Shown: piece after piece, positions 26,067 to 34,992 of the stretch
Layout of the letters: each line of letters opens with the position of its first letter
Numbering within the stretch: the first letter of the stretch is position 1
Source of the DNA: a bacterium
GTDB lineage: Bacteria; Bdellovibrionota; Bacteriovoracia; Bacteriovoracales; Bacteriovoracaceae
DNA length: 64,000 bases
NCBI GenBank assembly: GCA_030425045.1
Contig: JAUHVL010000006.1
Location: 1 to 64,000, forward strand
Direction: 5' to 3'
Position numbers and translations under genes: made by a program
Notes under the pieces: generated by a model
Seen by the model: only the letters and a program-made list of their open reading frames with translations
What the model was told of the DNA's origin: nothing
Database searches by the model: none

Positions 26067-27014
26067 TTATCTGTTAGAAATTTTTCTTGTTTGATAATAG
26101 GGAACAAGACTCCCACCAAAGCTTAATTTATAACTTCCACGTTGTGGACTATTCACACCAACCATATCCAAATACTCATGCTTCGTATGATTATGTAAAT
26201 ACTCTATAGCCCACGCTAAATTTGCAGTCCCAACTTCTTTAGAGCGAAATTCTGTTTTTGAAGCACCAAAAAGGTAATAGGCTCTTTTCTGATCTGTAGC
26301 GAACATAGACATCGAGACAATTTCATTTTCATATTTAGTCGCGATAAAAAAGGCATCTTTTGAGGTTAATAAATTTGAAAATAAGTTTTTTGCCAAACGG
26401 ATATCATCTGCAGAAAGAGTGACATCTTGCCTTTCAAAAGTTTCAAGATAAATCTTCTCAAACTCACCAATATCTCCAGAAAGTTCACTTTCAAGGTTAA
26501 ATTTTTTCGATTTATTCAGACTACTACTTCTCCCTTTCCTTAACTCTGTCTGATTTAGAGGACTACTGGTTTTGAGAAGAGAGGTGTAATAAACATTTGA
26601 TGTTATAAAAGTTGGTTTATCTTTTTCATGGTAATTCAGCCAGTAAAAAGGTCTTAAATCGATGGGGTGGTCATAATCTATAGATCGAAAATTAATTTCA
26701 TTATATCGATCAACAAGCTCGTTCGCGAGAAAATCCAAAACTTGATATTGCAGCTCAATTCTTTTTACCGGTTTTTTTTTCATTACTTCAGGATGGAAGA
26801 TGAAACCACTATAGGCTTGATAAGATACAATATTAATATTATTACTTTTCGGAAGGGCCATTCCCCCTAGAATAACTCCTTTCTTTTTTACAAGAAAATA
26901 CTCGCAATCTAGTTCTAAACTCTCCAAAAAAATTGGCTTATGAAAAATCGTTCCCTGAGATGACATCTCAACAAAGCTTTGCCAACTTTCACGACTAACG
27001 GCTTCTAGCTCCAT
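26067..27014 (-). CDS. FemAB/GNAT-fold acyltransferase-like protein
   Basis: The 315-residue protein shows the two-half pattern of FemAB/BioF2-like (Acetyltransf_6) proteins: an N-terminal SWQSFVEMSSQGTIFHKPIF and a C-terminal IVSMSMFATDQKRAYYLFGASKTEFRS followed by ANLAWAIEYLHNHTKHEYLDMVGVNSP. Members transfer acyl or aminoacyl groups to amines. The position beside KAS III-ACP and nonulosonate genes makes it a candidate N-acyltransferase replacing PseH. It is convergent with the ACP gene (3 bp between stops) and divergent from a Gfo/Idh gene. Confidence 0.72.
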   Translation of the reverse strand: MELEAVSRESWQSFVEMSSQGTIFHKPIFLESLELDCEYFLVKKKGVILGGMALPKSNNINIVSYQAYSGFIFHPEVMKKKPVKRIELQYQVLDFLANELVDRYNEINFRSIDYDHPIDLRPFYWLNYHEKDKPTFITSNVYYTSLLKTSSPLNQTELRKGRSSSLNKSKKFNLESELSGDIGEFEKIYLETFERQDVTLSADDIRLAKNLFSNLLTSKDAFFIATKYENEIVSMSMFATDQKRAYYLFGASKTEFRSKEVGTANLAWAIEYLHNHTKHEYLDMVGVNSPQRGSYKLSFGGSLVPYYQTRKISNR

Positions 27015-27079
27015 GCAATAAAATCCTTCGTTACCAAAACAATATACCCTTATTTTCGCAATTTTGGTAAGCTCCTAAT

Positions 27080-27979
27080 ATGAACTTAAATGCAGCAGTT
27101 GTGGGTCTAGGAAATATTGGTTTTCTTTACGATTACCTCGATTCTGAAAAAATTCAAACTCACACAAAAGCTTTTCAAAAGCATCCCCACACAACTCTTG
27201 TCGCAGGGATCGACGCAAATCAAAAAGCCAGAGAATTATTTACACAATTTACAAAAACTAATTCCTACTCAAGCTTAGAAGAAGTCACAGATCTAGATAT
27301 AATCTCAATCGCCTCACCAACAAGTCACCATCTTGACCTTCTCCTTAAATCAATTGAAAAAAAACCTAAATTAGTAATTCTAGAAAAGCCAGTCGTTCAA
27401 ACAAAAGAAGAATATAAGAAAGTCAAAGAAATACTTAAAGATTTAGAAGTTCCGGTATTCGTAAATTATATTCGAAGAGTTGATATTTCTACTCAGTTTA
27501 TTAAAAATAAAATAAAGTCAGGTGATTTGGGTAATCTTCAAAAAGCTGATATCACTTACAACCGAGGGCTATTTAACATTGCAAGCCACTTCATAGATTT
27601 TATCTCTTATATTTTCGGAGATATTGAAGGTTTCTCCAAAACCTCAAGTGCTTTAGAGGTTTCAAATATTAAAGGCGATTTTCAAGTGGACTTTAATTTG
27701 GAGGTCAAAGGTTCATTAATCAGTTTTAAATCACTAAAAGACCATAAATCTCATCATTCACAGCAGAAGTATTACTTTGATAAAGGAACTCTTGAAATTG
27801 ATACACAATCAAATATTTTACTAAATGGTGAAACAATCAAGCATGATTATAAAAATTATCAACTGAACGTTTTAAATCATGTTATTGATCATATAAGGAG
27901 CGGAACGCCCCTACTTTCAGACCTCAATTCAGGTCTTGCAACAACTAAAATTTGCCTCGATATTATAAACTCTGACTAA
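27080..27979 (+). CDS. Gfo/Idh/MocA-family oxidoreductase
   Basis: The 299-residue protein has the Rossmann start NAAVVGLGNIGFLYDYL and the family motif VILEKPVVQTKEE. It is somewhat short for the family. It is a single rightward gene whose TAA stop shares CTAA (27976-27979) with the stop of the convergent aminotransferase. A dehydrogenase next to an aminotransferase is the classic pair for making an amino sugar through a keto intermediate, although here they are on opposite strands. The substrate is unknown. Confidence 0.82.
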   Translation: MNLNAAVVGLGNIGFLYDYLDSEKIQTHTKAFQKHPHTTLVAGIDANQKARELFTQFTKTNSYSSLEEVTDLDIISIASPTSHHLDLLLKSIEKKPKLVILEKPVVQTKEEYKKVKEILKDLEVPVFVNYIRRVDISTQFIKNKIKSGDLGNLQKADITYNRGLFNIASHFIDFISYIFGDIEGFSKTSSALEVSNIKGDFQVDFNLEVKGSLISFKSLKDHKSHHSQQKYYFDKGTLEIDTQSNILLNGETIKHDYKNYQLNVLNHVIDHIRSGTPLLSDLNSGLATTKICLDIINSD

Positions 27980-29265
27980 CGTAACTCGTCTCGATTTTCC
28001 CAAACCTTATTAAAAGCAGAGACAACAATGTCCAAGTCTGATTTTTTCATTTGAGAGCCCATATAGCCTGTTGTGATCAATTTATTAAAATGTAAATCTT
28101 CACATACAGGACAATCCCCAAGGTTATAAGATCTATCACTTAAATTAAAAGGATACCCTTTCGAACCAAAGGCAATTCTTTCTTGATACATGGGCAACAA
28201 ATAGAGTGGCTTAACATAACCAAAGGAAACAAGCGGTCCTTCTTTCTCTCTATATTTAGCGACAGTAAGCTCCGCTCTTACAGCTTCAATAAACTTTTTT
28301 CTTTCAATATTTTCAGCTTGCTCTTTCTCATAGTGGAAGCCCAAAACATAAAAAGCATGTAATGTCTTATCTCGAACACCTCCGAAATTAATCGCAGGTA
28401 TTTTTGTTAACTCTTTAATTAAGTATTCAACATTTTCCAAACGAGGCTTTAAAAGGCCATCTAGCTTTTTTAACTGGCAACGACTTATAGCTGCCTCAAT
28501 TTCTGTCATTCGATAATTAAAACCAACCATATTAACAAGATCAGTTTCACCCTTTGGGCCGACCACAGCCTCGGCATGGTTTCGAATAAGCCTGAGTTTC
28601 TCTGCCAGACCATCGTCATTGGTTACGATCATTCCCCCTTCACCAGAATGAATATGCTTATGGTAATTGAGAGAGAAAACACCAATATCTCCTAGTGTTC
28701 CGGCATAATCATCACCATCTTTTGCTCCAGGGGCCTGAGCGGTATCTTCTATAACTTTTATTCCATGCTCTTTAGCAAGATCATTTATTCTTCGATCGTA
28801 AGTTTGGCCAAAAAGATCAACGACGATGATCGCTTTCGTTTTTTCAGTAATTTTTTCTTTAACACTATTATAGTCAAGACAATAAAAATTTGGTTCAACG
28901 TCTGCGAAAACAGGAATGGCTCCATAAACAACAGCAGCTGTTGCGGAAGCACTCATAGTGTAAGGAGAAACGATAATTTCATCGCCTGGCTCAATCCCAA
29001 TCGCGCCGACAGCTGCATATAATCCAGAAGTACAGGAGTTTACAGCAATAGCGTGTTTAACTTTAAAGTATTCGCTCCATTCTTTTTCTAATGCTCGTAT
29101 TTCATCTCCACCATAAAAATTATCATGCCAAGCTCCCAAAAACTGAGATAGCTTTCCTTTTGATAAAACTGAAAGTACTGCTTCTTTTTCTTCTTCACCA
29201 GTGGTGCAATAACCGGGAAATGTTTCAGTTGCGACAGGTTTTCCACCATTAATGGCAAGTTTCAT
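27976..29265 (-). CDS. DegT/DnrJ/EryC1-family aminotransferase (AHBA-synthase-like)
   Basis: The 429-residue PLP enzyme begins KLAINGGKPV, an opening shared with scyllo-inosamine aminotransferase/AHBA synthase-type proteins. It has VNSCTSGLYAAVGAIG, VIEDTAQAPGAKDGD, the Schiff-base Lys in FSLNYHKHIHSGEGG and VGFNYRMTEIEAAISRCQL. It would transaminate a keto sugar or keto-cyclitol. It lies 12 bp downstream of the PseC-like gene and is probably co-transcribed with it. Its C-terminal part is longer than in sugar aminotransferases of PseC or ArnB type. Confidence 0.88.
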   Translation of the reverse strand: MKLAINGGKPVATETFPGYCTTGEEEKEAVLSVLSKGKLSQFLGAWHDNFYGGDEIRALEKEWSEYFKVKHAIAVNSCTSGLYAAVGAIGIEPGDEIIVSPYTMSASATAAVVYGAIPVFADVEPNFYCLDYNSVKEKITEKTKAIIVVDLFGQTYDRRINDLAKEHGIKVIEDTAQAPGAKDGDDYAGTLGDIGVFSLNYHKHIHSGEGGMIVTNDDGLAEKLRLIRNHAEAVVGPKGETDLVNMVGFNYRMTEIEAAISRCQLKKLDGLLKPRLENVEYLIKELTKIPAINFGGVRDKTLHAFYVLGFHYEKEQAENIERKKFIEAVRAELTVAKYREKEGPLVSFGYVKPLYLLPMYQERIAFGSKGYPFNLSDRSYNLGDCPVCEDLHFNKLITTGYMGSQMKKSDLDIVVSAFNKVWENRDELR

Positions 29266-29277
29266 GACGACCTCATT

Positions 29278-30405
29278 TTATTTATTAAATTCGTTAACCT
29301 TATCTATGACAAAGCCAAGTTGCTCATCAGTCATTCCATGAAACATGGGAAGAGAAAGGCATTGTTCGTAATATTTTTCTACCTTTGGTAGTGAAATATC
29401 CCCATATCTCTTTTGGTAATAAGGGTGTTTATAGATGGGAATATAGTGAACCTGAGTAAAAATTTTATGTTCTCTTAAGAAGTGATAAAGCTCTTTTCTT
29501 TTTTCTGAAAGCACAACAAAAAGGTGATAGGCATTATAAAAACGTTGATCAAACTTTTGATATCCAAGCTTTAAATTTTCTTTATACGTTTTGGCGACAA
29601 CTTGCCTGCGATCGAGATTACTTTTTATTTTTTTGAGTTGAGAATATCCAAGCCCTGCTAAAATATCTGACATTCGATAGTTATAGCCAAGAACTTGTTG
29701 TTCATTTAACCAAGGCTGGTCCTCTAGATCTTCGATATTTTCTTTTGTAATTCCATGAGAGCGATAGAGTTTGACCTTCTCAGCAAGCTCATCGTTATTG
29801 GTGCTAACGGCTCCCCCCTCTCCACAAGCAATATGTTTCACAGGGTGAAAAGAAAAAATCGACATGTCTGAGTAGTGAGAAGAGCCCGCCATGATTTTTT
29901 CATCATTTAGATTGTGAAAATGTCCACCAATCGCATGACAACAATCTTCCACAAAGAAAGCATTATGCTGACGACAGAGGTTTGATATTTTTTCAGCATC
30001 AAGGGGAAGACCTGCAAAGCTGGTAGCGTAAACTGCTTTATAATTTCCAGAAGCTAATTTCTCTTCCAATAAATTGAGATCGATATTAAAAGTTTCGGGA
30101 TCGATATCAACAAATTCAACATCCGCACCACTGTAGAGAATCGCATTGGAAGTCGCGGCAAAACTCATGGAAGTACATAAAACGTTATCACCTTTTTTTA
30201 AACCAAGCGCCAGTGATGTGAGATGAAGTGCAGCAGTTCCATTACTACAAGCAAAGACATGTTTAGCTTGAACAAATTCAGCGAGAGCGTTTTCAAACTG
30301 ACTGACCATCGGCCCTTGAGTTAGCCAATCCGACTTTAGCACCTCAACCACTTGGTCGATATCAGATTGATCAATTGATTGACGTCCGTACGTTATATTT
30401 TCCAC
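29278..30405 (-). CDS. pseC: PseC-like UDP-amino-sugar aminotransferase
   Basis: From GTG 30405 the protein has 375 residues. An ATG at 30453 would add 16 hydrophobic residues not expected in this family. Features include ACSNGTAALHLTSLALG, FVEDCCHAIGGHF, the Schiff-base Lys in FSFHPVKHIACGEGG and the PseC-type segment QVLGYNYRMSDILAGLGYSQLKK. PseC transaminates UDP-4-keto-L-altrosamine. A promoter-like TTGGCC-18 bp-TATATT lies within the longer version, which supports the shorter start. Neither start has a clear ribosome site. Confidence 0.85.
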   Translation of the reverse strand: MENITYGRQSIDQSDIDQVVEVLKSDWLTQGPMVSQFENALAEFVQAKHVFACSNGTAALHLTSLALGLKKGDNVLCTSMSFAATSNAILYSGADVEFVDIDPETFNIDLNLLEEKLASGNYKAVYATSFAGLPLDAEKISNLCRQHNAFFVEDCCHAIGGHFHNLNDEKIMAGSSHYSDMSIFSFHPVKHIACGEGGAVSTNNDELAEKVKLYRSHGITKENIEDLEDQPWLNEQQVLGYNYRMSDILAGLGYSQLKKIKSNLDRRQVVAKTYKENLKLGYQKFDQRFYNAYHLFVVLSEKRKELYHFLREHKIFTQVHYIPIYKHPYYQKRYGDISLPKVEKYYEQCLSLPMFHGMTDEQLGFVIDKVNEFNK

Positions 30406-30469
30406 ACGATGAATATAGCCCAGAGAAAAAAGAAAGGCCAAGAGTCCTCTCATTTGCTAGGATAGCGTT

Positions 30470-31336
30470 ATGAACCGTCCCTTAGTTTCCATAGGCATGC
30501 CCGTCTATAACGGAGAGAAATATCTTCGCGAGGCCATAGACTCGCTTTTTGCCCAGACCTATCAAAACTTTGAGATTATTGTCTCAGACGATGGTTCCAC
30601 TGACTCCACTCTCGATATCTTTCGCTCTTATCACGACGATAGAATTAAAATACTAGAGAACAGCAAACGTTTTGGTATGGTTAAAAACTACGAACATTTG
30701 ACTAAGAATATTAGCGGTGAGTTCTTTTTTTATGCTGACCAAGACGATGTTTGGTTACCAACTTTTATTGAAGATTGTCTTAGAGAATTTGAAGGCAACG
30801 ATCAGCTCAGCTCAGTTTGTGTAAAGACAGAGTCCATTTCTGAGGACTTCAAGGAAGTCTATTTTATCGATCCCGGAATGAAGGCCATATCAAACTCTCC
30901 AGTTGAAAGATTTATCGGCTACCGTAAAAAGCTCGATGCCGGACTCGACATTGGGGCCCTTTGTTGTGGTATCTACAAGACGGAATTAATGAGACAGCTT
31001 CCCCCCTACGATGAAATTATTGGGTTCGACCATATTTTGATCGCTAAAGCGATGCTGCTTGGAAAGTTTTCAGTTGTTGATAAAGTACTCCTAAAAAAGC
31101 GCAGTGGTGGAGCCTCTGTAAACAAAGAGTCCCTACAAAAAGCCCATGGCACAGAGGAGATTACTCACCCACTACGGATCTATTCTCCTAGAGAAAAAAG
31201 CATGCAAAAGATGATCTGGTCATCTAATCACTTAAGTTTTTTTGAGAAAATGAAGCTCTCTCTTTGGTCTTATTTTGATTATTTTAGAAAGTATGAATTT
31301 CAGTTGTTGAAACAAAAAATAAAGGGCGGAGCGTAG
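30470..31336 (+). CDS. Family 2 glycosyltransferase
   Basis: The 288-residue GT-A enzyme starts PLVSIGMPVYNGEKYLREAI and has IIVSDDGSTDSTLDIF and the metal-binding FFYADQDDVW (near residue 90). It is the first gene of the rightward run that includes gmd, fcl and the initiating transferase. It is divergent from the PseC-like gene across a very short gap. It probably adds one sugar, perhaps fucose or a hexose, to the repeat unit. Confidence 0.87.
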   Translation: MNRPLVSIGMPVYNGEKYLREAIDSLFAQTYQNFEIIVSDDGSTDSTLDIFRSYHDDRIKILENSKRFGMVKNYEHLTKNISGEFFFYADQDDVWLPTFIEDCLREFEGNDQLSSVCVKTESISEDFKEVYFIDPGMKAISNSPVERFIGYRKKLDAGLDIGALCCGIYKTELMRQLPPYDEIIGFDHILIAKAMLLGKFSVVDKVLLKKRSGGASVNKESLQKAHGTEEITHPLRIYSPREKSMQKMIWSSNHLSFFEKMKLSLWSYFDYFRKYEFQLLKQKIKGGA

Positions 31337-31405
31337 CAACAGAAAACAAGATTTCAAACGCACAGCATAACGCCAAGCGGTCTCTTTTCTTCTATATTCT
31401 TATCC

Positions 31406-32518
31406 ATGAAAAAGGCATTAATTACAGGTATTACAGGACAGGATGGAGCCTATTTGGCGGAGCTTTTACTCGAAAAGGGATATGAAGTTCACGGCATAAA
31501 AAGACGCTCCTCATTATTTAACACTGATCGAATAGATCACCTCTATCAAGATCCCCATGAAGAGAATATTCGTTTTAAACTTCACTATGGTGATCTAACA
31601 GACTCAACAAATATCATTCGTATTATTCAAGAAGTTCAGCCTGATGAAATTTATAATCTTGGGGCCATGTCTCACGTAAAAGTTTCATTTGATACTCCAG
31701 AATATGTGGCCAATGTGGATGGATTAGGAACACTTCGTATTCTTGAAGCTATTCGTATTCTTGGAATGGAAAAGAAAACGAGAATTTATCAAGCTTCCAC
31801 AAGTGAACTCTACGGTCTTGTACAAGAAGTTCCTCAAAGCGAAAAAACGCCCTTTTATCCGAGATCTCCTTACGGTGTTGCTAAATTATATGGTTATTGG
31901 ATCACCGTAAATTATCGTGAAGCCTATGGGATGTATGCTTGTAACGGGATTCTTTTTAATCACGAATCTCCTCTTAGAGGTGAGACATTCGTTACCAGAA
32001 AAATTACACGCGCGACTGCTAAGATTGCGCTTGGTCTCCAAGATTGTCTTTTCCTAGGGAACCTCGATGCCAAAAGAGACTGGGGTCACGCTAAGGATTA
32101 TGTCGAAGCGATGTGGAGAATTCTCCAGCAAGATGAACCTGAAGACTTTGTCATTGCAACAGGACACACAACGAGCATTAGAGACTTTGTAAAAATGGCC
32201 TTTGAACAAGTTGGGATTGAACTTGAGTTTGAAGGAACAGAAGAAAATGAAACGGCGAAAGTTAAAAAATGCCATAATCAAGAATACCAACTCCCAGAGG
32301 GAACAGTGGTTGTTCGAGTGAACCCTCGCTATTACAGACCAACTGAAGTTGATCTTCTGCTTGGTGACCCAACCAAGGCCAATACAAAACTTAATTGGAA
32401 ACCAAAGTACTCTCTTCCCGAGCTGGTCGAAGATATGATGTATGCTGACTTAAAATTATTTAAGAAAGATAAATATCTTAAAGACGGCGGACATGAGGTT
32501 ATGAATTATTATGAATAA
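31406..32518 (+). CDS. gmd: GDP-mannose 4,6-dehydratase
   Basis: The 370-residue short-chain dehydrogenase begins [19 protein letters not shown], with an NADP-binding glycine motif. It has QASTSELYG and the YGVAK catalytic Tyr-Lys pair, and keeps [21 protein letters not shown] and YYRPTEVD, which are diagnostic of Gmd. It makes GDP-4-keto-6-deoxy-mannose. It overlaps fcl by 8 bp. TATATT lies 7 bases before its ATG, but no matching -35 was found and there is no Shine-Dalgarno, so its own transcription start is uncertain. Confidence 0.96.
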   Translation: MKKALITGITGQDGAYLAELLLEKGYEVHGIKRRSSLFNTDRIDHLYQDPHEENIRFKLHYGDLTDSTNIIRIIQEVQPDEIYNLGAMSHVKVSFDTPEYVANVDGLGTLRILEAIRILGMEKKTRIYQASTSELYGLVQEVPQSEKTPFYPRSPYGVAKLYGYWITVNYREAYGMYACNGILFNHESPLRGETFVTRKITRATAKIALGLQDCLFLGNLDAKRDWGHAKDYVEAMWRILQQDEPEDFVIATGHTTSIRDFVKMAFEQVGIELEFEGTEENETAKVKKCHNQEYQLPEGTVVVRVNPRYYRPTEVDLLLGDPTKANTKLNWKPKYSLPELVEDMMYADLKLFKKDKYLKDGGHEVMNYYE

Positions 32519-33455
32519 GAATAGTAGAATTCTTATCTTAGGTGGCCGTGGATTAGTTGGCTCGGCCATGAAAAGAAAACTTGAGGCTGAAGGATATACA
32601 GCAATTCTTGCTCCCACGAGAGATGAGCTTGACCTTACCAATCAAAATAAAGTTGATCAGTATTTCAGTGAACACAAACCTGAAGTCGTTTTCGATGCTG
32701 CAGCTAAGGTTGGCGGCATTCATGCCAATAATACTTATCGTGCAGATTTCATTTATCAAAATTTAGCTATTCAAAATAATTTATTCAAAGCTTGTTTTGA
32801 AAATGATGTGGAGAAATTTCTATTTTTAGGTAGCTCATGTATCTACCCAAAACTTGCTCCTCAACCACTCAAAGAAGAGTCTCTTTTAACAGGGCCTCTT
32901 GAACCAACAAACGAGCCTTATGCTATTGCAAAAATTGCAGGGTTAAAACTTGCTGAGAACTTTAAAAGACAATACGGAAAAAATTATTTTTCTGTGATGC
33001 CAACAAATATCTATGGTGTTAACGATAATTTCCACCCTGAAAATTCGCATGTCATCCCCGGAATGATCAATCGTATGCAAAAAACTCTCGACGAGGGAAA
33101 AGCGACTTTTGAAATTTGGGGAACCGGAACGGTTAAAAGAGAATTTCTTTTTGTTGATGATCTAGCTGATGCCTGTTTCTTTTTATTAAATTATGAGGGG
33201 GAAATTCCCTATTGGATTAATGTCGGTACTGGTACAGATATTACGATTAAGGAATTGGCCCAAGAAGTTGCTAAGGCCATGGACTTTAATGGCGATATCA
33301 TTTGTAACACGGACTATCCCGACGGGACTCCTCGAAAACTTTTGGACTGCTCAAAGATAAACTCTCTAGGCTGGACACCAAAAACATCTTTAAAAGATGG
33401 TTTGGCCAAAACAGTTGAATATTTTAGAACCTCGGAAAACATTAGAAGATACTAA
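32511..33455 (+). CDS. fcl: GDP-L-fucose synthase
   Basis: The 314-residue epimerase/reductase begins [18 protein letters not shown] and has [25 protein letters not shown] and [10 protein letters not shown]. These match Fcl/WcaG, which converts GDP-4-keto-6-deoxy-mannose to GDP-L-fucose. It overlaps gmd by 8 bp and the next gene by 1 bp, so the three are translated from one message. GDP-fucose is therefore one donor of this locus. Confidence 0.96.
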   Translation: MNKNSRILILGGRGLVGSAMKRKLEAEGYTAILAPTRDELDLTNQNKVDQYFSEHKPEVVFDAAAKVGGIHANNTYRADFIYQNLAIQNNLFKACFENDVEKFLFLGSSCIYPKLAPQPLKEESLLTGPLEPTNEPYAIAKIAGLKLAENFKRQYGKNYFSVMPTNIYGVNDNFHPENSHVIPGMINRMQKTLDEGKATFEIWGTGTVKREFLFVDDLADACFFLLNYEGEIPYWINVGTGTDITIKELAQEVAKAMDFNGDIICNTDYPDGTPRKLLDCSKINSLGWTPKTSLKDGLAKTVEYFRTSENIRRY

Positions 33456-34831
33456 TGCTCAAACAGCATGAAAAATCCATTGCTAATATTCAAAGGCTAG
33501 TTGATCTAGGCGCTGTTTGGATATCATGGATCATTGCTTATTTTATTCGTTTCCGTGCATTCAAAGGCGCCGAGGCGGGACTTGAAGAAACCTTTTTAAA
33601 ATTATCCTTTGTTTTAATTGGGGTCTCACTTTACTCATTTTACAAGATGGGCCTTTATCGTTCTCAAAGGTTTTCAAATCGTTATAAGGAAATTTTCAGT
33701 GTGATCCGTGGTAATACCATGGCGATTATCATCTTTATCATTCTTATTTATTTCTTTGGAGAGAGTCGTCTCTCCAGATTAACACTTGGTATTTATTTTT
33801 TAATTTCAACTGTCACTCTTGTAGTCTTTAGAATTTCCATAAGAAATTTTTTAAGAGTAATAAGACAACAAGGAAAGAATCTTCGATATGTGCTTTTAAT
33901 TGGAAATGGTGAAGCGCTCGTTCGTTATGTTGAAACGATCCGACTTTTTAAAGATAGTGGGATTAGGATTGCGGCCTGGATTGACTCTAATGGGTTGGCC
34001 GAAAAAAATAATGTGACTCCTTTTGAGGGAACATATGAGACTTACAAAGAGTCAAATAATGTTGATACCGTTGTCCTTTCTTATGTCGGTAAAGACGGTC
34101 ATAAAGTAGAAGAGTTTCTCTCGAAAAATTATGATGACTTAACACCTATTCAGATTTTACCTAATATCTCCTATTCACTTGTCGGTCATCAAATTGAAGA
34201 CTTTGGTGGAATTCCGGTATTAACTTTTAACCAGCCACAGTTTTCAAGTTATGAACTCGCCATGAAAAGGTTTACCGACATCATTGGTAGCTTGATTGGT
34301 CTTATCATCTCTTTTCCAATTTTTATTTTTGCAGGGGTTTTAATCAAACTCTCTTCAAAGGGTCCTATTTTTTATGGGCAAGAGAGAGTGGGAATAGAAG
34401 GTCAGCATTTTACTATGTGGAAATTCAGAACAATGAAAGTTGCTGAAAGTAATGAAGATCAAACAGAATGGAGTAATAAAGAAAACCCGAGAAAAACATG
34501 GATTGGTGATCTGTTACGAAAAACCTCACTTGATGAACTCCCCCAGCTTTGGAATATTCTTCTTGGTCAGATGAGTTTAATTGGGCCACGGCCAGAAAGA
34601 CCTTTTTTTGTAGAGAAATTTAAAAAAGAAATTCCTGGTTATATGCTTCGTCACCGGATGAAAGCAGGACTTAGTGGCTGGGCACAAATCAATGGCTGGC
34701 GTGGAGATACGGATCTAAATAAAAGAATTGAATGCGATATTTATTATATTAAAAACTGGTCTATCTGGTTTGATTTTAAAATTATTTTTTTGACGCCACT
34801 AAAAGGTCTTTTTCATAAGAATGCTTATTAA
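33455..34831 (+). CDS. Polyprenyl-phosphate sugar-phosphate transferase (initiating enzyme)
   Basis: The 458-residue membrane protein has four or so N-terminal helices (residues 15-115), a Rossmann-like central part, another helix near 280 and the C-terminal bacterial sugar transferase domain (KFRTMKVAES, LRKTSLDELPQLWNIL, MSLIGPRPERP, KAGLSGWAQINGWRGDT). It belongs with WbaP/WcaJ-type enzymes that load the first sugar phosphate on undecaprenyl phosphate. The substrate may be UDP-glucose, UDP-galactose or another UDP-sugar. It is followed 11 bp later by DUF5989. Confidence 0.92.
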   Translation: MLKQHEKSIANIQRLVDLGAVWISWIIAYFIRFRAFKGAEAGLEETFLKLSFVLIGVSLYSFYKMGLYRSQRFSNRYKEIFSVIRGNTMAIIIFIILIYFFGESRLSRLTLGIYFLISTVTLVVFRISIRNFLRVIRQQGKNLRYVLLIGNGEALVRYVETIRLFKDSGIRIAAWIDSNGLAEKNNVTPFEGTYETYKESNNVDTVVLSYVGKDGHKVEEFLSKNYDDLTPIQILPNISYSLVGHQIEDFGGIPVLTFNQPQFSSYELAMKRFTDIIGSLIGLIISFPIFIFAGVLIKLSSKGPIFYGQERVGIEGQHFTMWKFRTMKVAESNEDQTEWSNKENPRKTWIGDLLRKTSLDELPQLWNILLGQMSLIGPRPERPFFVEKFKKEIPGYMLRHRMKAGLSGWAQINGWRGDTDLNKRIECDIYYIKNWSIWFDFKIIFLTPLKGLFHKNAY

Positions 34832-34842
34832 TTGAGGTTGAA

Positions 34843-34992
34843 ATGGAATTCATCAAAGAGTTTTGGAAATTTTTAAGAGTAAGAAAAAAGTATTGGCTTT
34901 TACCTCTTATTCTCTCTTCTCTTATGATTGGTGGGCTTATGTACTTAGCAAAAGGTAGTACCGTCGCTCCTTTCATTTACACTATTTTTTAA
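34843..34992 (+). CDS. DUF5989 small membrane protein
   Basis: This 49-residue protein begins MEFIKEFWKFLRVRKKYW, has one hydrophobic helix (about residues 19-36) and ends GSTVAPFIYTIF. That pattern matches DUF5989 proteins found in polysaccharide and carbamoyltransferase loci, often next to SxtJ-type membrane proteins. GAGG lies six bases before the ATG. Its TAA stop shares TTAA (34989-34992) with the stop of the convergent ligase-like gene. Function is unknown. Confidence 0.85.
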   Translation: MEFIKEFWKFLRVRKKYWLLPLILSSLMIGGLMYLAKGSTVAPFIYTIF

